Shown in pieces: positions 11,091 through 22,989 of a stretch of DNA of 64,000 nucleotides. Origin of the DNA: Sycobia sp. Sy_11 (Eukaryota > Arthropoda > Insecta > Hymenoptera > Epichrysomallidae); contig JACCIC010000140.1 of NCBI GenBank assembly GCA_018907035.1, positions 1,061,501 to 1,125,500 on the forward strand, given 5' to 3'. The notes under the pieces were generated by a model. It made no database searches. It was not told where the DNA came from and saw nothing but the letters and a program-made list of their open reading frames with translations. Made by a program: the position numbers and the translations under genes. How positions within the stretch are numbered: position 1 is the first letter of the stretch; each line of letters opens with the position of its first letter.

Positions 11091-13266
11091 TGTAAAATAC
11101 CGGTTCGCTGAATATAAATTTTCTTTCAATTCTTTCGTTTTCTACGGGATTATTGAAAAAAAGCAGCAGAAATTTTACTGGTAAATTTACATTTTCCCGT
11201 CTAACACGCGTCCCCGACATAATCTCGGTACTCGGCCATCGTGAAAACGAAAGAATGAAGAGATAAAGTTGTAGCTCAGAATTATAGGCTTGAATCGAAT
11301 AATTACTAAATCCTGCTCTTATTTGAAAACGTTAAGTTACGCAAAGATTTTATTTTTAAATCCTGCTTCAGAACGGACTTTCAAGTTAATTCTTATAATT
11401 TTTTTTTATTTTTTTAAATTTATTTCCTTCGTACAAATATCGAGATTAACATTGCACGAGTAAGCATACCGATGCCACTATTAACGAACAATTCGAACGT
11501 CTTTCGCGTAACGCATTCGCAGCGTTTGCGCGTTTTGCACGGTTTCGAGCCTCGCGCGCTTCAACGCAACTGCGCGATGCAAGCATTAAACAATAACAAC
11601 GGATTTTTACCAAAATACCATACGTAAAGATTACTGATTTCTCGGAACATTCGACTAAAGTACATTCAAAACAATCTAGTTTATTCGTCTTATTTCGATT
11701 ATGAACAATTTCAAGCTATTTGCCTTTCCTGCAGATCTTTTTTAGAAATGTCATGTTAAAACCAGCTGCAAGTAGGATCGAAACATTATCTTCTATTTCT
11801 TTAATCTGTAGATGGCAGTTACATCCTTGCCGTAAACACGGTAAAAGAACGGGGTTCGTCTAAAAATTTTATTATTATGTTTTACTAGAGTTGTCGAAGC
11901 GTACAAGTACTTGTCTCACGTAAAATGTTCAATTGTGAAAATTTTTATTAATAATTGCTAAAAATTGAAAATATCTCATTATCAAAAATAACAAAGAGTT
12001 CTGAACAAAACGATAGACGAGAACACTAAATGGATCGATACCGATCACGTTGTAACTGAATTTTCAAAATTTCCCAATTAAATGAACGGATAAAAGGCGA
12101 ATCAGAATTACCGATAATCGATTCACCAGATAATTGATATATTAATTCTTTCAACTATATACGATAACATAATATAAAATCTAGTGATTAAATTTACGAG
12201 AAAAGTTTCACTAATTATTCTTCATTGAATTTAATAACGAAATAAGAATACAATACATCGATACAAAAACGCAGCATAATAACGTCGTTTAATAAAATAT
12301 CCATTGAGGGGATGTTAAAGTCTTGCGCAAGAAACCGGAAAGGGGCCGTTAATTTCTTGGCGCTCTCATTACAGGTGATAGGAGTTATTGGACGATAAAG
12401 AAAAAAATTCGCCTACGTCACCTACGAATCTTGTATCTAACTTATAATTCGCGTACGACACATTTATCTACGACATTCGCTTTCGGCTCTCTTGAAATTT
12501 GGCCGCCTGTCCCATTATTTAATACACAGAACTGTTTTCCCTGTACTTCTCATCTCTCCTGCCATTATGCGGTGGCTCGAAAGAGAAGAAAAAAAATTTT
12601 TTTAATTAAATATATATGAATTTCACGGATGATCCGTAGGTCAGCGGAAATTCCGCCCGCGCCGTGCAAAACGAAACGAGGAAGAAAAAAAAATAGCCGA
12701 AATTTTCTGATTCGCGGAAATTACAATCGCAAATAAAGGGAAAAATTCCGCACCCCCGGGCACGATCTCTTGTATTCGCTCCGCGACGTGCCTTTGTGCT
12801 TCGAGCGGGCCGCGTAATGAACTTTGCTCGCGTGTAGCCCGAGCGAGAGAGGGGCCCGAAGCGCAAGGTATTTGCTGAACTGTTCGTAAATATTTTTGGC
12901 TGGCTCCGTGTGCGCGAGTCAGAGCGCTGGAAACCAATTCGGTCGCAAGCCAAACGAATTCGTCTACTTGCAGTCGTAAGCGAATCATAATTTGCGACGG
13001 TAGTAAGGGGACATTTACTTAAATGGAGACGTGTCATACAATGCACGGGACGAAATATTTACTTGGAGAAATTAAATATCATTTTGATAATAGACTTGAA
13101 TTAATTATTAATTAAAAATCCCTCTAAAACATGATTCTAAGAAAATATTTATTCGGTTTAAGTAGTATTTCAATTTATTAGTCAGACACTCTCGTTATCT
13201 TAAACTATAATAAGTAAATGTACACTATATTATATTGCATTTGCGTACTATTCTATTTACACATTT

Positions 13267-13268
<2 letters not shown>
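11091..13268. other. Mainly AT-rich noncoding stretch
   Basis: AT-rich unique sequence with small GC-richer patches at about 11500-11590 and 12640-13000. In the second patch, two overlapping minus-strand frames (146 and 115 codons) are arginine-rich and show no family resemblance. Nothing else seen. Confidence 0.5.

Positions 13269-13307
<39 letters not shown>
13269..13307. repeat. (AT)n microsatellite
   Basis: About 19 AT units. Confidence 0.96.
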
Positions 13308-13308
<1 letters not shown>

Positions 13309-13689
13309 CATATTTATTCATGCGTTATGCATGCAACGCATCGCGACGCAACGCAGCTTGGTTCCAAACCAATGCAACCGCAAACGCTCTACTGTTCCAG
13401 CATTTCATGTAAGTGTACATAAATGATAGAGACTCCTTATATATATATATATAATGACTGATGCAATATTGCACCTGGAAAATCGCGGATCCACCTGTCG
13501 AGAAACCAAGCTAGTAAGATTTATTTAAAACAAATAATTACTTTTGTCGATCTCAGACGGTAATTATCCATCAGTTTATGGCAACAACTAAATTTCTCTT
13601 CAGTACATCTATTACATTTTTCTTATATATATATATATCATAAGCATATCCACGCACACATGCACTATACCGCGAATGAAGCAGCTGCG

Positions 13690-14350
13690 TAAAAGTCCCT
13701 ACTAACGCTTTTCACTCAGCCCCGGCCCGTTCCCTTCCCGCCCAACGCGAGTTAAAGTCGCCCCGTTCATACCGCCTTATTTCCCAATTTGCTCCGCGGC
13801 TCCGCTCGTTATCCCGGCCCGTAATACAGTCTCCCCGTCTCGGCCCTCGGCGCGCCTCCGCCCCCGCCCCCTCCTTCCGCACGTTTACGAGCCACATTCG
13901 TGCGAAACTCGTCCTCGCTAACGATCGGCCCGCGGACGGGCTGGGGCGGGGAGGGGCGGAGGCGCGCCGATCTAAATCCCGCACAACGGCGACCCGGGGC
14001 ACGCTTTTGCGCGCGCAAGGCAAAGCGACCCGATCTCAGGGCGAACAGCCGGGGCGGCGGCTGCGGCGGCGGCGGCGGCGGCGGCGGCTCTGCAAGGTGG
14101 ATTCCCAGCTCCTCGGCTGCATGGATTCCGGCCTCGTGTGATTATTCGTCTCGCGCGCGCGTGCCGTATGCGCGTATATGGGGCGAGAATCGAGCGCTTA
14201 TCCAGCTCGTTAAGCCTGTATATTTGGGACTCGTTAAAAAGTACCACCGTTCTTCGTCATACATATATATATATTCGTATATATATGCACTGCACGATTG
14301 TTAGTGTCACTAGATCCACCGCGAGCACCGCGGCGCGCCGCAAGATATAA
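13690..14350. other. CpG-rich island with trinucleotide repeat
   Basis: High-GC, CpG-rich sequence with an embedded GGC array. Frames are open on both strands across it (plus 13900-14304, minus 13712-14023 and others) and translate to poly-Gly, poly-Ala and Arg/Pro-rich sequence. They look compositional. Confidence 0.45.
14054..14088. repeat. (CGG)n trinucleotide repeat
   Basis: About 11 GGC units with one CTG interruption near 14061. It is G-rich on the plus strand and lies in CpG-rich DNA. Confidence 0.9.
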
Positions 14351-14437
14351 TTAATCTGATCATAGTAGATCGATCGTAGCAACGGGAGATTCATTAAAAC
14401 CATATATAGAGTATGTACATATATAGAGTGCATATAT

Positions 14438-14441
<4 letters not shown>

Positions 14442-14484
<43 letters not shown>
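14442..14484. repeat. (AT)n microsatellite
   Basis: About 21 AT units, preceded by shorter ATAT runs from 14401. Confidence 0.96.
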
Positions 14485-14488
<4 letters not shown>

Positions 14489-14582
14489 CACATTAGGAAT
14501 AAGGATGGCGGAGTCGTGCGCGACGAGGGAAGCTTCTCTAACCGACGAAATGAGATATTGCATTATATTGCTCACTAATCTA

Positions 14583-14602
14583 CTCGGTATTTATATACCG
14601 AG
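14583..14602. other. Perfect short hairpin palindrome
   Basis: Eight-base arms CTCGGTAT and ATACCGAG flank a TTAT loop. There is no T-run after it and no adjacent gene. A protein-binding palindrome or chance are both possible. Confidence 0.5.
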
Positions 14603-14604
14603 AA

Positions 14605-15840
14605 CAGAGCTATATAGACATTTTTATATATTATGTATTATATATTATAATACAGTGAACTATATGAGATTATATAGAATTTTATAGTCTTAATAATGCA
14701 TTTTAGAACTGCTAAAAATGTAATTATGTATATTGGCAGAGCGATATACATATATATTGAATTTTTTAATACACAAGTGTACAAGAGTTTGTAATAGGAA
14801 CAATAGCCTCAACTATTTATTTTGCCAACTTGCCCGTGTATCGAGCTCATAATCCAATCAAATTTCGCCTCCCATCGATCACACAACTAATTTCGAATGA
14901 TAATATTTGAATAAACTAACTCGTGAAATTAACGCGGCCTCTCTGGAATCCATTATGCAAGGATCAGTTCAAGGGCGTGGCGCACTATATGTACGGTCAA
15001 AATACAAAATACAAAAAAAAAAAGGAACAGTCAATAAAATGTATAGATATACGTATTATAATACAAAAGTCGTGCTATCCATTAATGAGTCAGCGTTTGT
15101 AGTCGTATGAGGTTGAATAATTCCTCTAATTTTTGCATAATTGATTTCATAGTAATTTGTATTAGGTTGGTTCAAGCGCGAATACCGAGCCAAAGAGATG
15201 TTAAAAAAATAAACGTTTTTGTTGTTTTTTTTTATATCGTAACATTAATGTAATAAACTTTTTAATTAATTTCCAAGTGCATTTGATTTTTTTCGGTATT
15301 ACGAATATTATTTTTATTTCCCTTTGTCCATCTGTCGTATTTAAGCAAAAATCATGAAAATACGTCTAACAGGGATAATTGAATCCCTTTTTCATCTGGA
15401 TGGTTTATCACTGAAAATAACAAATCAAACATTTTCCAAATTGCACTATCGGCGCCTAGTTTTTTAAGCAGAAATCCGACCGACAGCTTTGGTTTGATTT
15501 TTGTTCTCGAAATTTATAATTTTGTTGCATAAATTTTCCAGTAATTTGAGCTGTGTTCGAACCACTTTTAATTCACAAATGTGAACATTAATAACAATTA
15601 ATCGATTCTGACCTGAAAACCTAAAACAAGGCTATTTTCCGACACGAGCGTCTATATCAGTTCTTGTTAGGGTAAAGAAAATTAGTCTTTTTTTTTTTTG
15701 TACAATATTTTCAGGCTCAAATGCAATAAGCTAAGCGTCTGATTTTATTGCGACTTGCAGTATTGAATTATCATTGTATAACGGAAATTATTATTTAACG
15801 GCATCATTTCCGAAATTCGAATAACGCGATGGATGACGCA
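14605..15840. other. AT-rich stretch with a mariner-like terminus
   Basis: AT-rich throughout. At 15160-15175 the sequence reads TATTAGGTTGGTTCAA, which resembles the TTAGGTTGG start common in mariner terminal inverted repeats, preceded by the required TA. No matching partner terminus was found by eye. The rest is unremarkable apart from T-runs. Confidence 0.3.
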
Positions 15841-16035
15841 GCAATCTATGCAGACATCTTGAAATCCCAGCAATTTAAAGTCGCGGAGTAAGAAATAGGC
15901 GCAAACTCCCAATTAACCTAATCGAGGATTTCGATAAAATGCACGTATCAAAGACGTTCGAAATTAAGGATGTTATTGCGAAGTGAATTTGTCACCAATC
16001 CATACCAATTAAAGTTCGGCATATCCGTGAAGGGA
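15840..16035 (+). pseudogene. Decayed Tc1-like transposase fragment
   Basis: Fragments in order, with frameshifts and stops, match conserved parts of the C-terminal half of Tc1-family transposases. A YADILK stretch at about 15846-15865 corresponds to the family's Y-x-x-I-L segment. NLIEDF-DK at 15914-15938 corresponds to N-P-I-E-N-L-W-D, with its catalytic glutamate. A degraded E-W-N-x-I-S-P segment lies at about 15980-16002, then a Leu-Lys segment and a drifted S-M-P-R-R segment to 16030. The spacing between the first two is too short, so the segment carrying the second catalytic aspartate is missing. Known: Tc1 elements move by DDE chemistry. Inferred: this copy is long dead. The match is by eye only. 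Confidence 0.4.
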
Positions 16036-16089
16036 ATCTTTGCATTTGAGCCCATCTGATCCGTTTCAATTTACTGAATCCCTCAACAT

Positions 16090-16543
16090 ACGATGAGTGA
16101 ATTAGAATTTCGTAGGCATATTTCAAAAAGAAAAAAAAACAATACTCAATCTACTCATCAGATAAGAATGGTCGCGACCACCACCACACCTCATGGATAT
16201 TCCCGTCGCGGCGCTGACGCGGCTCCTGGCACGAATCTCTCGGTTCTCTCGCGAGTGGGCAAGGCTGAGATCTCCGGGAGGTCACGCGTGCGCAAGCGCC
16301 GTAGATCGATAATCTCGAGTCGCGGGCGCATTCGCCGGGCGCCGTCGGGATCCGCTCCCGTCATTTGTAATTCATATAACGGTAAATTATTTACGCCCCC
16401 TCCTCCTCATCCCTCGCCCGTAGCCGCGAGTTCTGAGCAGCCGCGTCGCTGCTTTATGCATACATGCATTACGTACGTGCATCTTTTTTTTCTTCCCATC
16501 GCGTGGCTTTCCAACGAATTTATGCACGTGTCGCGGGATTGGA

Positions 16544-16545
<2 letters not shown>
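16090..16545. other. GC-moderate patch before a TG array
   Basis: A 170-codon plus frame (16093-16605) spans this patch, but its C-terminus is the TG array translated as Cys-Val repeats. The rest is S/R/P-rich without a motif. Not accepted as a gene. Confidence 0.45.

Positions 16546-16577
<32 letters not shown>
16546..16577. repeat. (TG)n microsatellite
   Basis: About 16 TG units. Confidence 0.95.
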
Positions 16578-16581
<4 letters not shown>

Positions 16582-16599
16582 TTCCCCTCAGATTACATT

Positions 16600-18650
16600 A
16601 ATTAGGAAATTTTGCGAGAGGTACGTCGAGGATTAATTTCGACGCTGCTTAAATTTCGAATAATCCACTTACTGTTTACTTGCTAATACATTGACGACGA
16701 TCGGACTTTAAGAATGATTAAAAATGAACGCCTCGTTTGTCAATGGAAAATTTTAGCTTTGCGATACATTTGGAAAACAGTCGCTACGAGTTTTTCATTA
16801 CGGTTAAAGTCAATCACTCCGAGTGCCGATTGTAAAATGTCAAATTTATCGAGAATTCATTTTAAATTATTAACGTAAAAGCGACAAAATTCCTCGCGTA
16901 GATTTTTATCCTTCATGGACGCAACGAAATGAAATATCGGATTTTCTAGGGTGCAATTTATTTTTTTCTTGATGAACCAAATGAATGGACAACATGTTTT
17001 GAGACGTTTATAATCTTTTCATTTGAAATAATTTATTAAGTTATCTTACGTTTGATAAGCATTAACAGAATAAATATCAATTATGCTGGAATGAAATTAT
17101 TCAATACGTAGTAATGAACAATAATGAATATATTCTGTATTGGGTATCGATTGAATTAATTCGATATTACTCCATTTTTAGATATAAAAATACAGAATTT
17201 GAAATTACAGCAGATTACGTTTAGAGAAAAACGAAATATGTAATGTATATTTAAAAGACTAAATAGCGCGAAAACGTTTTTTTTCTTCAATCAATTCAAA
17301 GTTTCTTCCATGAAATGCGCAGACTTATTTTTAAGTAAATAGCCTATTATCTTAGGTAGAACCGTTTACGATATACTTGATATCTCATTCGTCTACTTCA
17401 AATCGAGCACTCCTATAGTGACTATTCCGCGGACTCCTTGGAAGCTTCGTTATGTCGCGCTTCTTCGGCGAGAAATTTTTTTCCTCGGCTTGTTTGCGCG
17501 TCGGATTACAACTAAGAAACAATTTTCAATCGTTAAATTTCCGATTAAATCGACGAATAATCTTTAATTTTCATTTGACTTCATAAAGATGATAAGACTA
17601 TAACGCTACGTATCAATTTCCACCCTTCATCCGCAGGGCGCAGCGTGAAGTTACAATTTCATTCTCGATCTACTATTTCTTGGCGAAACTCGAAATGCTC
17701 AATATATATTGTCCACTTTTTGTCTTGTGCGTCGAGCGTTGCATTATTTTAAAGAGCCAAGGGAGAACATACGCGTGCACGAGCTCTCTGCGTTAAGTGC
17801 GACAATGAGCTTGGATACTTTAAAGTGGCTCAAACAGAATACATTCAAAGTGTAAACGAGACTTTCGAGAAAGTGGACTTGAAAGCTGGTAATACGGCAA
17901 AAAATCCATCCTTCGCTTGTTACATTCAGTGCTAAGGACGTCTCCATATTTCTGTAGTATTTTTCAGCTTGTTTTTCGAATTTTCTGACCTACATAAGGT
18001 TTTGTACAGTGTCCTATATAACTCGTATGGATGTACTTCAGACAGGAGTCAATTGTATTTTTGAAAGAAAAATCACAAACTGATGCCCGTATGAATAAAG
18101 ATGTGTTAAATAAAATCGTGCGAAACGAATTGAAAATAATTATAGACGGTTAGCCGGAGGGATCGCAAATTAAGTATCTTCCAGTAAATTAGTGTCATTA
18201 AAATTGAAATGTCGTTAATATTTCTATTTTTCTATAATAGCCTCTGGTACAGACGTAAACATGGTTACCCATTAGTGTATTTCAGACATTTTAATAGAGC
18301 CATTATAAAATGGTGATATCGAGCCGACTTCGTACATTACGAGATAATGCTTTTAATAATATTAAATAATGAGCACATAAAATAAAAGATAAATCGAACG
18401 TTTTGTAGTAAATTTTCATCTATATATGTTGATATTATAAAATAATTATCTCGACCTCTTTAGAGATTTTACAAAAAAACAATCTAAACGCGTAGCAATT
18501 AATTAATTTATGCAAATGCCTGCAGAAATATGTAGTGCTTCTATAATAGTTATGGAGATTTGTTTTTAAAAAAGACTCGAAAAATTCCGTAAAAGACGCA
18601 TGAAAAACATTTTCGTCGTTCTACATGGATTTTATAGGTTGCATCGCTCT
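16600..18650. other. AT-rich noncoding stretch
   Basis: About 2 kb of AT-rich unique sequence. The only frame worth noting is minus 17744-17947 (67 codons), which shows no motif. No repeat or RNA recognised. Confidence 0.55.

Positions 18651-18653
<3 letters not shown>

Positions 18654-18703
<50 letters not shown>
18654..18703. repeat. (TA)n microsatellite
   Basis: About 25 TA units. Confidence 0.97.
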
Positions 18704-18706
<3 letters not shown>

Positions 18707-18806
18707 TTATAAGCCCGGCGGTGACAATGGCTCGAACAAAATCTGCCGAGGACCAGACGATTTTTACGAGGACTCGCTCGACAAATTTTTTTTTCGTCTT
18801 CCTCGT

Positions 18807-18809
<3 letters not shown>

Positions 18810-18847
<38 letters not shown>
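18810..18847. repeat. (CT)n microsatellite
   Basis: About 19 CT units. Minus-strand frames read it as Arg-Glu repeats, including the 201-codon frame 18621-19226, which is a repeat artefact. Confidence 0.96.
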
Positions 18848-18850
<3 letters not shown>

Positions 18851-18989
18851 CTTTCTTTTTTCGTCCCTTTTTATATCTCCGCGTCGACGAGAAAAAGTAG
18901 ACGCAGCGACGCGGCGAACGCGCGATAAAAATAGTCCAACACCTCGGGTGCGCGAGAACCGCCCCGGTATTTTTACGAGGGGCCGTGTG

Positions 18990-19430
18990 GAGAAGGGGAG
19001 GGGGTCGGGGGAAGTCGATTCTCAGATTACGGCCCGGTCTCGGGGACAGTCGAGGGAGGAGGGGGGAGGGGGCAGGAGGTGTTTTGGAAAGAATATGCCA
19101 GCGCATCATCCGTTCTATTATCTTTATATTACGCGCGCGATATCGCAAGCCGAAAGGCACCGCGCGCTCGATCGCCGAACACGGGGAGGAGGAGGGGGGT
19201 GGCGGCGAGAAGCGGGACCGGAACAATTTCGAACCTCGTTCGTAACGGGGCGCAAATTGCTCCGAGCAATTTTCACGATCGTCGCGCTCGGGGACGAAGC
19301 GACGCGCTGTATCGGTATATAGGGAGGGAGGGGGGGGTCAGGCGACGCGCGGAATAACGGGTAGCGTAGAGATCGACTGGACGCTGAGTTCGTCGGACGA
19401 TAGACATTTCAGGGGGGGAGGGGGAATCGT
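18990..19430 (+). other. G-rich cluster with several G-quadruplex motifs
   Basis: Plus-strand G-tracts with four or more runs lie at about 18995-19011, 19053-19079, 19183-19205, 19321-19338 and 19411-19425, inside CpG-rich DNA. Overlapping plus frames (86-124 codons) translate these as Gly/Arg-rich sequence and are not credible. All tracts are on the same strand over about 440 bases. Confidence 0.6.
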
Positions 19431-20290
19431 GATTGATTATTTGAATTTTGAACGTTAGGCTTCATTGTTACGAAATATAGGATATATAGCGCTTCATCGG
19501 TTATTGCAACGAGCTCTGTTCGTTTGGGATTTTGGATTCCTGTATTGGGAAACGACAAAGGCACGATAAAATCTTTTCTTAAATGGAAATTCGCTATTAA
19601 CTTCGTAAAACATAATTAATGCTTAAGATTAATATTCTAAGGTGGAATAAATAAAATTTTATCTTGGATAAGTTTGATAAAAATTATTCTATTAATTAAA
19701 GATTACTCATAATCGTTTTGCTGGCTACACCATTTTTAAGGTTTTAGACAAAATGCATATTTGTGTAGAATAAAATTAGTTCACACAACATTCATGACCG
19801 TAAATCTTAGAAGTTGAAGGAGGAATAATAAGGATTTTAAATTAAATCTTATTAACATTAATTGTTTTAATTCCAAGCTTTCTGAAATAATTACATATAT
19901 TATTACTTATGTGCGGGTAGTAACTGATAAGATATTACGATTAAGTCTATTGGTATTGCTATCAGTCTTCTATGTTTCTGTCGGTATTCATGAAATAATT
20001 TTTGTTATATTTATATCCAAGAGATTTATTTTTTTTATTCTAACTTAGAATATTAATGTTAAGTGTCAAAACGTTATTTAAGACGATTTTCTAGACAATT
20101 TTAAAACAAAGAAAACATTGTCAACAACAACCATTTAAATTAATTTACGAGTAATTATTAAATATCCACATTGTGACTCGAACTTTAATCCTGAATTTCC
20201 ATATACGATAGCCCATCAATGACGTCATTTTACTGACCAAAAGTCGGTGTAACCCAATATAGAAATATTGTGAGATCTCGAGTTAATTAT
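19431..20290. other. AT-rich noncoding stretch
   Basis: AT-rich unique sequence with no open frame of interest and no simple repeat of note. Confidence 0.55.
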
Positions 20291-20299
20291 TGCTAATTA

Positions 20300-20455
20300 T
20301 GCGTCGCAAACTGTATAATTACAATTAATATTTTGCGATAAGGACGAATAAACGTCCTTTTTATTATACACATAATAAACCAAAAAAAAAAAAAAAATAC
20401 ACGTTTATTCGTCGATTACGTAAAACACAATTGTAATTGTGCAGTTCGCGACGCG
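20300..20455. mobile_element. TA-flanked foldback element (MITE-like)
   Basis: Two arms of about 58 bases, left 20300-20357 and right 20400-20455, are imperfect reverse complements, roughly four-fifths identical by eye, with shared blocks AATTACAATT and GACGAATAAACG. The loop is short and holds an A-run of about 16 at 20382-20397. The dinucleotide TA lies just outside each end (20298-20299 and 20456-20457), as expected of a Tc1/mariner-type target duplication. There is no coding capacity. Inferred: a small non-autonomous foldback transposon. If transcribed it would form a long hairpin, so an RNA gene is the alternative. Confidence 0.5.
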
Positions 20456-20459
20456 TAAA

Positions 20460-21651
20460 GTCGAATTCCCGTCATGCCAATGACACGCCATTGTGTAACG
20501 GAACACGTGCTGCATAATTTAACGCAGTCCCGATTCGGTGTGTCCAGCACTGACGGGAGGGGGGGGAGGGTATACTCGCGTAACTATATACGCATCGAGG
20601 TTTATTGACTCGAAGCCGGTACTTTGTCGAGTGACTGCATTACATTATTGCCATCAGTGGTCTTTATTGTATTCATAATTAAATGTAACTAATTATTGAA
20701 ATTTCATTCGGCATTACGTTTCGAGCTATGCGAAAAATCATGCAATTATCAAATAAATATGAATAATAAAGGGGTCAGAAAACAAAATTGTTGACTTAAT
20801 TTTCCGACTTTACCGTAATGTCTTTGTTCTTGACTAATGGAAATTTTAAATAATCACATGTTCAGAAATTTCAATAAATAATTTATTATTCAATTACAAC
20901 CTACCTAATAGAAATCCAGTGGAAAAGAGAGCCCGTGTCTTGGTTGCGCTCACGTTTTTATAGGATTGCCCCCACCCTCGATTGCCAGACATTTACGAAA
21001 AAAATTGAAAGCTGCATCTGAACTGTCGGGGCGCTTCACCTCGCAGCCTTTCGGCCCGTAATATTCCAAACCTTAATGGAATCTTTATCTATCTTGTAGA
21101 GTTGGTGTTTTTATCTCTATAATTTTATAGAGTTTTCAGCTTTCGAAAATTCCCATAGTTTTCACCAGTTAAAAACATGCATTCAATACTACAGCTTTCG
21201 AAAACCTTTAGTTTTCCGGGCACAGCACCGGCGTCTCGAATTACGTGTTTTTACTTATGAAACAAATGGTATTTTCCAGTCGCAGCACTGTATAAAAGTG
21301 TTGTGTCCCGAAAATATCAAATACTTCTTTCATTATATTAATTTGCACTTTTAAGACATTTACGAAATTTTCCTCTGTCTTTCTGTACAAACATTTGACA
21401 GTGTTAAATTTTATCAAATACAAATTTTTTCCTTTTTTATTTTTAATAATATTATTTATTAATAATTAAGTAATTTAAATTAATTATCTTCTTTTGTTTT
21501 ATTAATTTCATCTTATTAATTTTCTATTTACTTTTCATATAATTTCATAAAATTTTCACAAAAAACGCAATTATTATAACTATATACATTAAAAGTAAAT
21601 TATTAAATTCGCAAATGCATTTCAAAAACCCTATAAATTTAAATCCCTTAA

Positions 21652-21653
<2 letters not shown>
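20460..21653. other. AT-rich stretch with a short direct repeat
   Basis: CAGCTTTCGAAAA followed by a TAGTTTTC block occurs at 21137-21163 and again at 21192-21216, 55 bases apart, with small changes. The rest is AT-rich unique DNA with a G-run at 20556-20570. Confidence 0.5.

Positions 21654-21706
<53 letters not shown>
21654..21706. repeat. (TA)n microsatellite
   Basis: About 26 TA units. Confidence 0.97.
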
Positions 21707-21709
<3 letters not shown>

Positions 21710-22239
21710 ATAAAAAAAAACAAAAGAACGCTTTCTTTTAAATTTAAGATTTAAATGACCGCAGGGCATTTAAATTTCCTCTTCGCAATTGTTTTATCAT
21801 CTATTTGAAATTACGAAAATATATACATATCTAGAATTCATAACAAAACCACGATAAATTAAATCTATTATATTTTTTATTTTATTTATACTAATTAAAC
21901 AATTTAATTTTATAAATAATCTTAAATAATTCAAAGGAGTCGGTAACAGTCTTATTGACATGGAAAACTAATAAAGGATTCAGGTTCTCATAATTTGTTG
22001 TTTAATCAAATTTGTATGAAAATAACGAGTTGAATAGTCTGTGAATATTTGACGGATTTAGGATTTTCTAGTATCGTCAGGTTTTAGATTTCAAATCAAT
22101 TATTTAAAATTTATATTTCTCTTTTTTCATACCCAGTTCAAAAATCGTTACCCCGGCTGTAACGAACGCCAATCGATCCTATTCGAATTTTTTAATCTTT
22201 GCCAAACGAGAATTCTAAATTTTACGAAAATAGTATATA

Positions 22240-22985
22240 CGCAATGTTATCGCCATATACGTCGAACTACATCGTCGTAATCGCTGGCAGTCCCAACGGG
22301 TGTTTAACATACTGCCGATGACGCCTGCAAAAATACTTCAAGCTGCATAGAAAGCTCAACAAAGCAAATCTCTCGGCCAATTCAATTGTCAAAGCACTGT
22401 CGCGCGTGTATACAATGGATTCGTGCTAAGGTCGCGCGCGGTTTCGTTCTCGATGAGATCCAGCCTCTTGTCTACAACCAGCCAAACACGTGCGCACACA
22501 CATACACACACATATTAGCAGTTACACACAAACCTAGCTGAGTACCGTACTCGAGACACTCCGCGGGATAGTGTAATCTACTCCGGCACGGGGAGGAGCC
22601 TCTCGTCGATCGGCGCGCTCGGTTAAAACAACGAACGCGAGCCGCGTGTGATCGAGTGTGTTATTCGCGCCTCTTTAACCCTACCCCCCTCTCTCTCTCC
22701 CTCTCTAGTTCTAACGCACAAGCTCCTCCTCGAGAAGAGAATCCGACACTTGGTCTTAGTGGCGCGGCTTTGTCCGTACGGCCGTGGGGCGAACGTATTT
22801 CGAGTGCGCGCTGATTCTCCGAGCTGCGATGCGAACTACGCCGATCCTCGAGTTCGCCCTGATTTCGCGGAAGATTGATATTTGCCTCGTCCACGAAGCG
22901 GCGGGGGGGGGGGTAGATGGCAGTGCCGAGGTTGCTCGAACGGATTGTCGGGTAAAGAGGTCCGAGTGATTATAGGGGCTATTTA
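22240..22985. other. CpG-rich island with an acceptor-like site
   Basis: GC rises, with CGCG-rich sequence and short CA runs. At 22681-22708 a long C/T tract ends in CTCTCTAG. The frame after it is open from 22709 to TGA at 22876-22878 (about 56 codons) and translates to a mixed, basic sequence with no motif. A GGGTAAAG donor-like word follows at about 22949. The tract is itself a CT microsatellite, so the acceptor may be accidental. Confidence 0.25.
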
Positions 22986-22989
22986 ATTG

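Noticed and set aside
13690..14350. Gly/Ala/Arg-rich frames around the CGG repeat as a gene
   Set aside because: All phases on both strands are open here because of composition; no splice or start context favours any of them.
18621..19226. 201-codon minus-strand frame
   Set aside because: It is built on the CT array (Arg-Glu repeats), the TA array and C-rich sequence.
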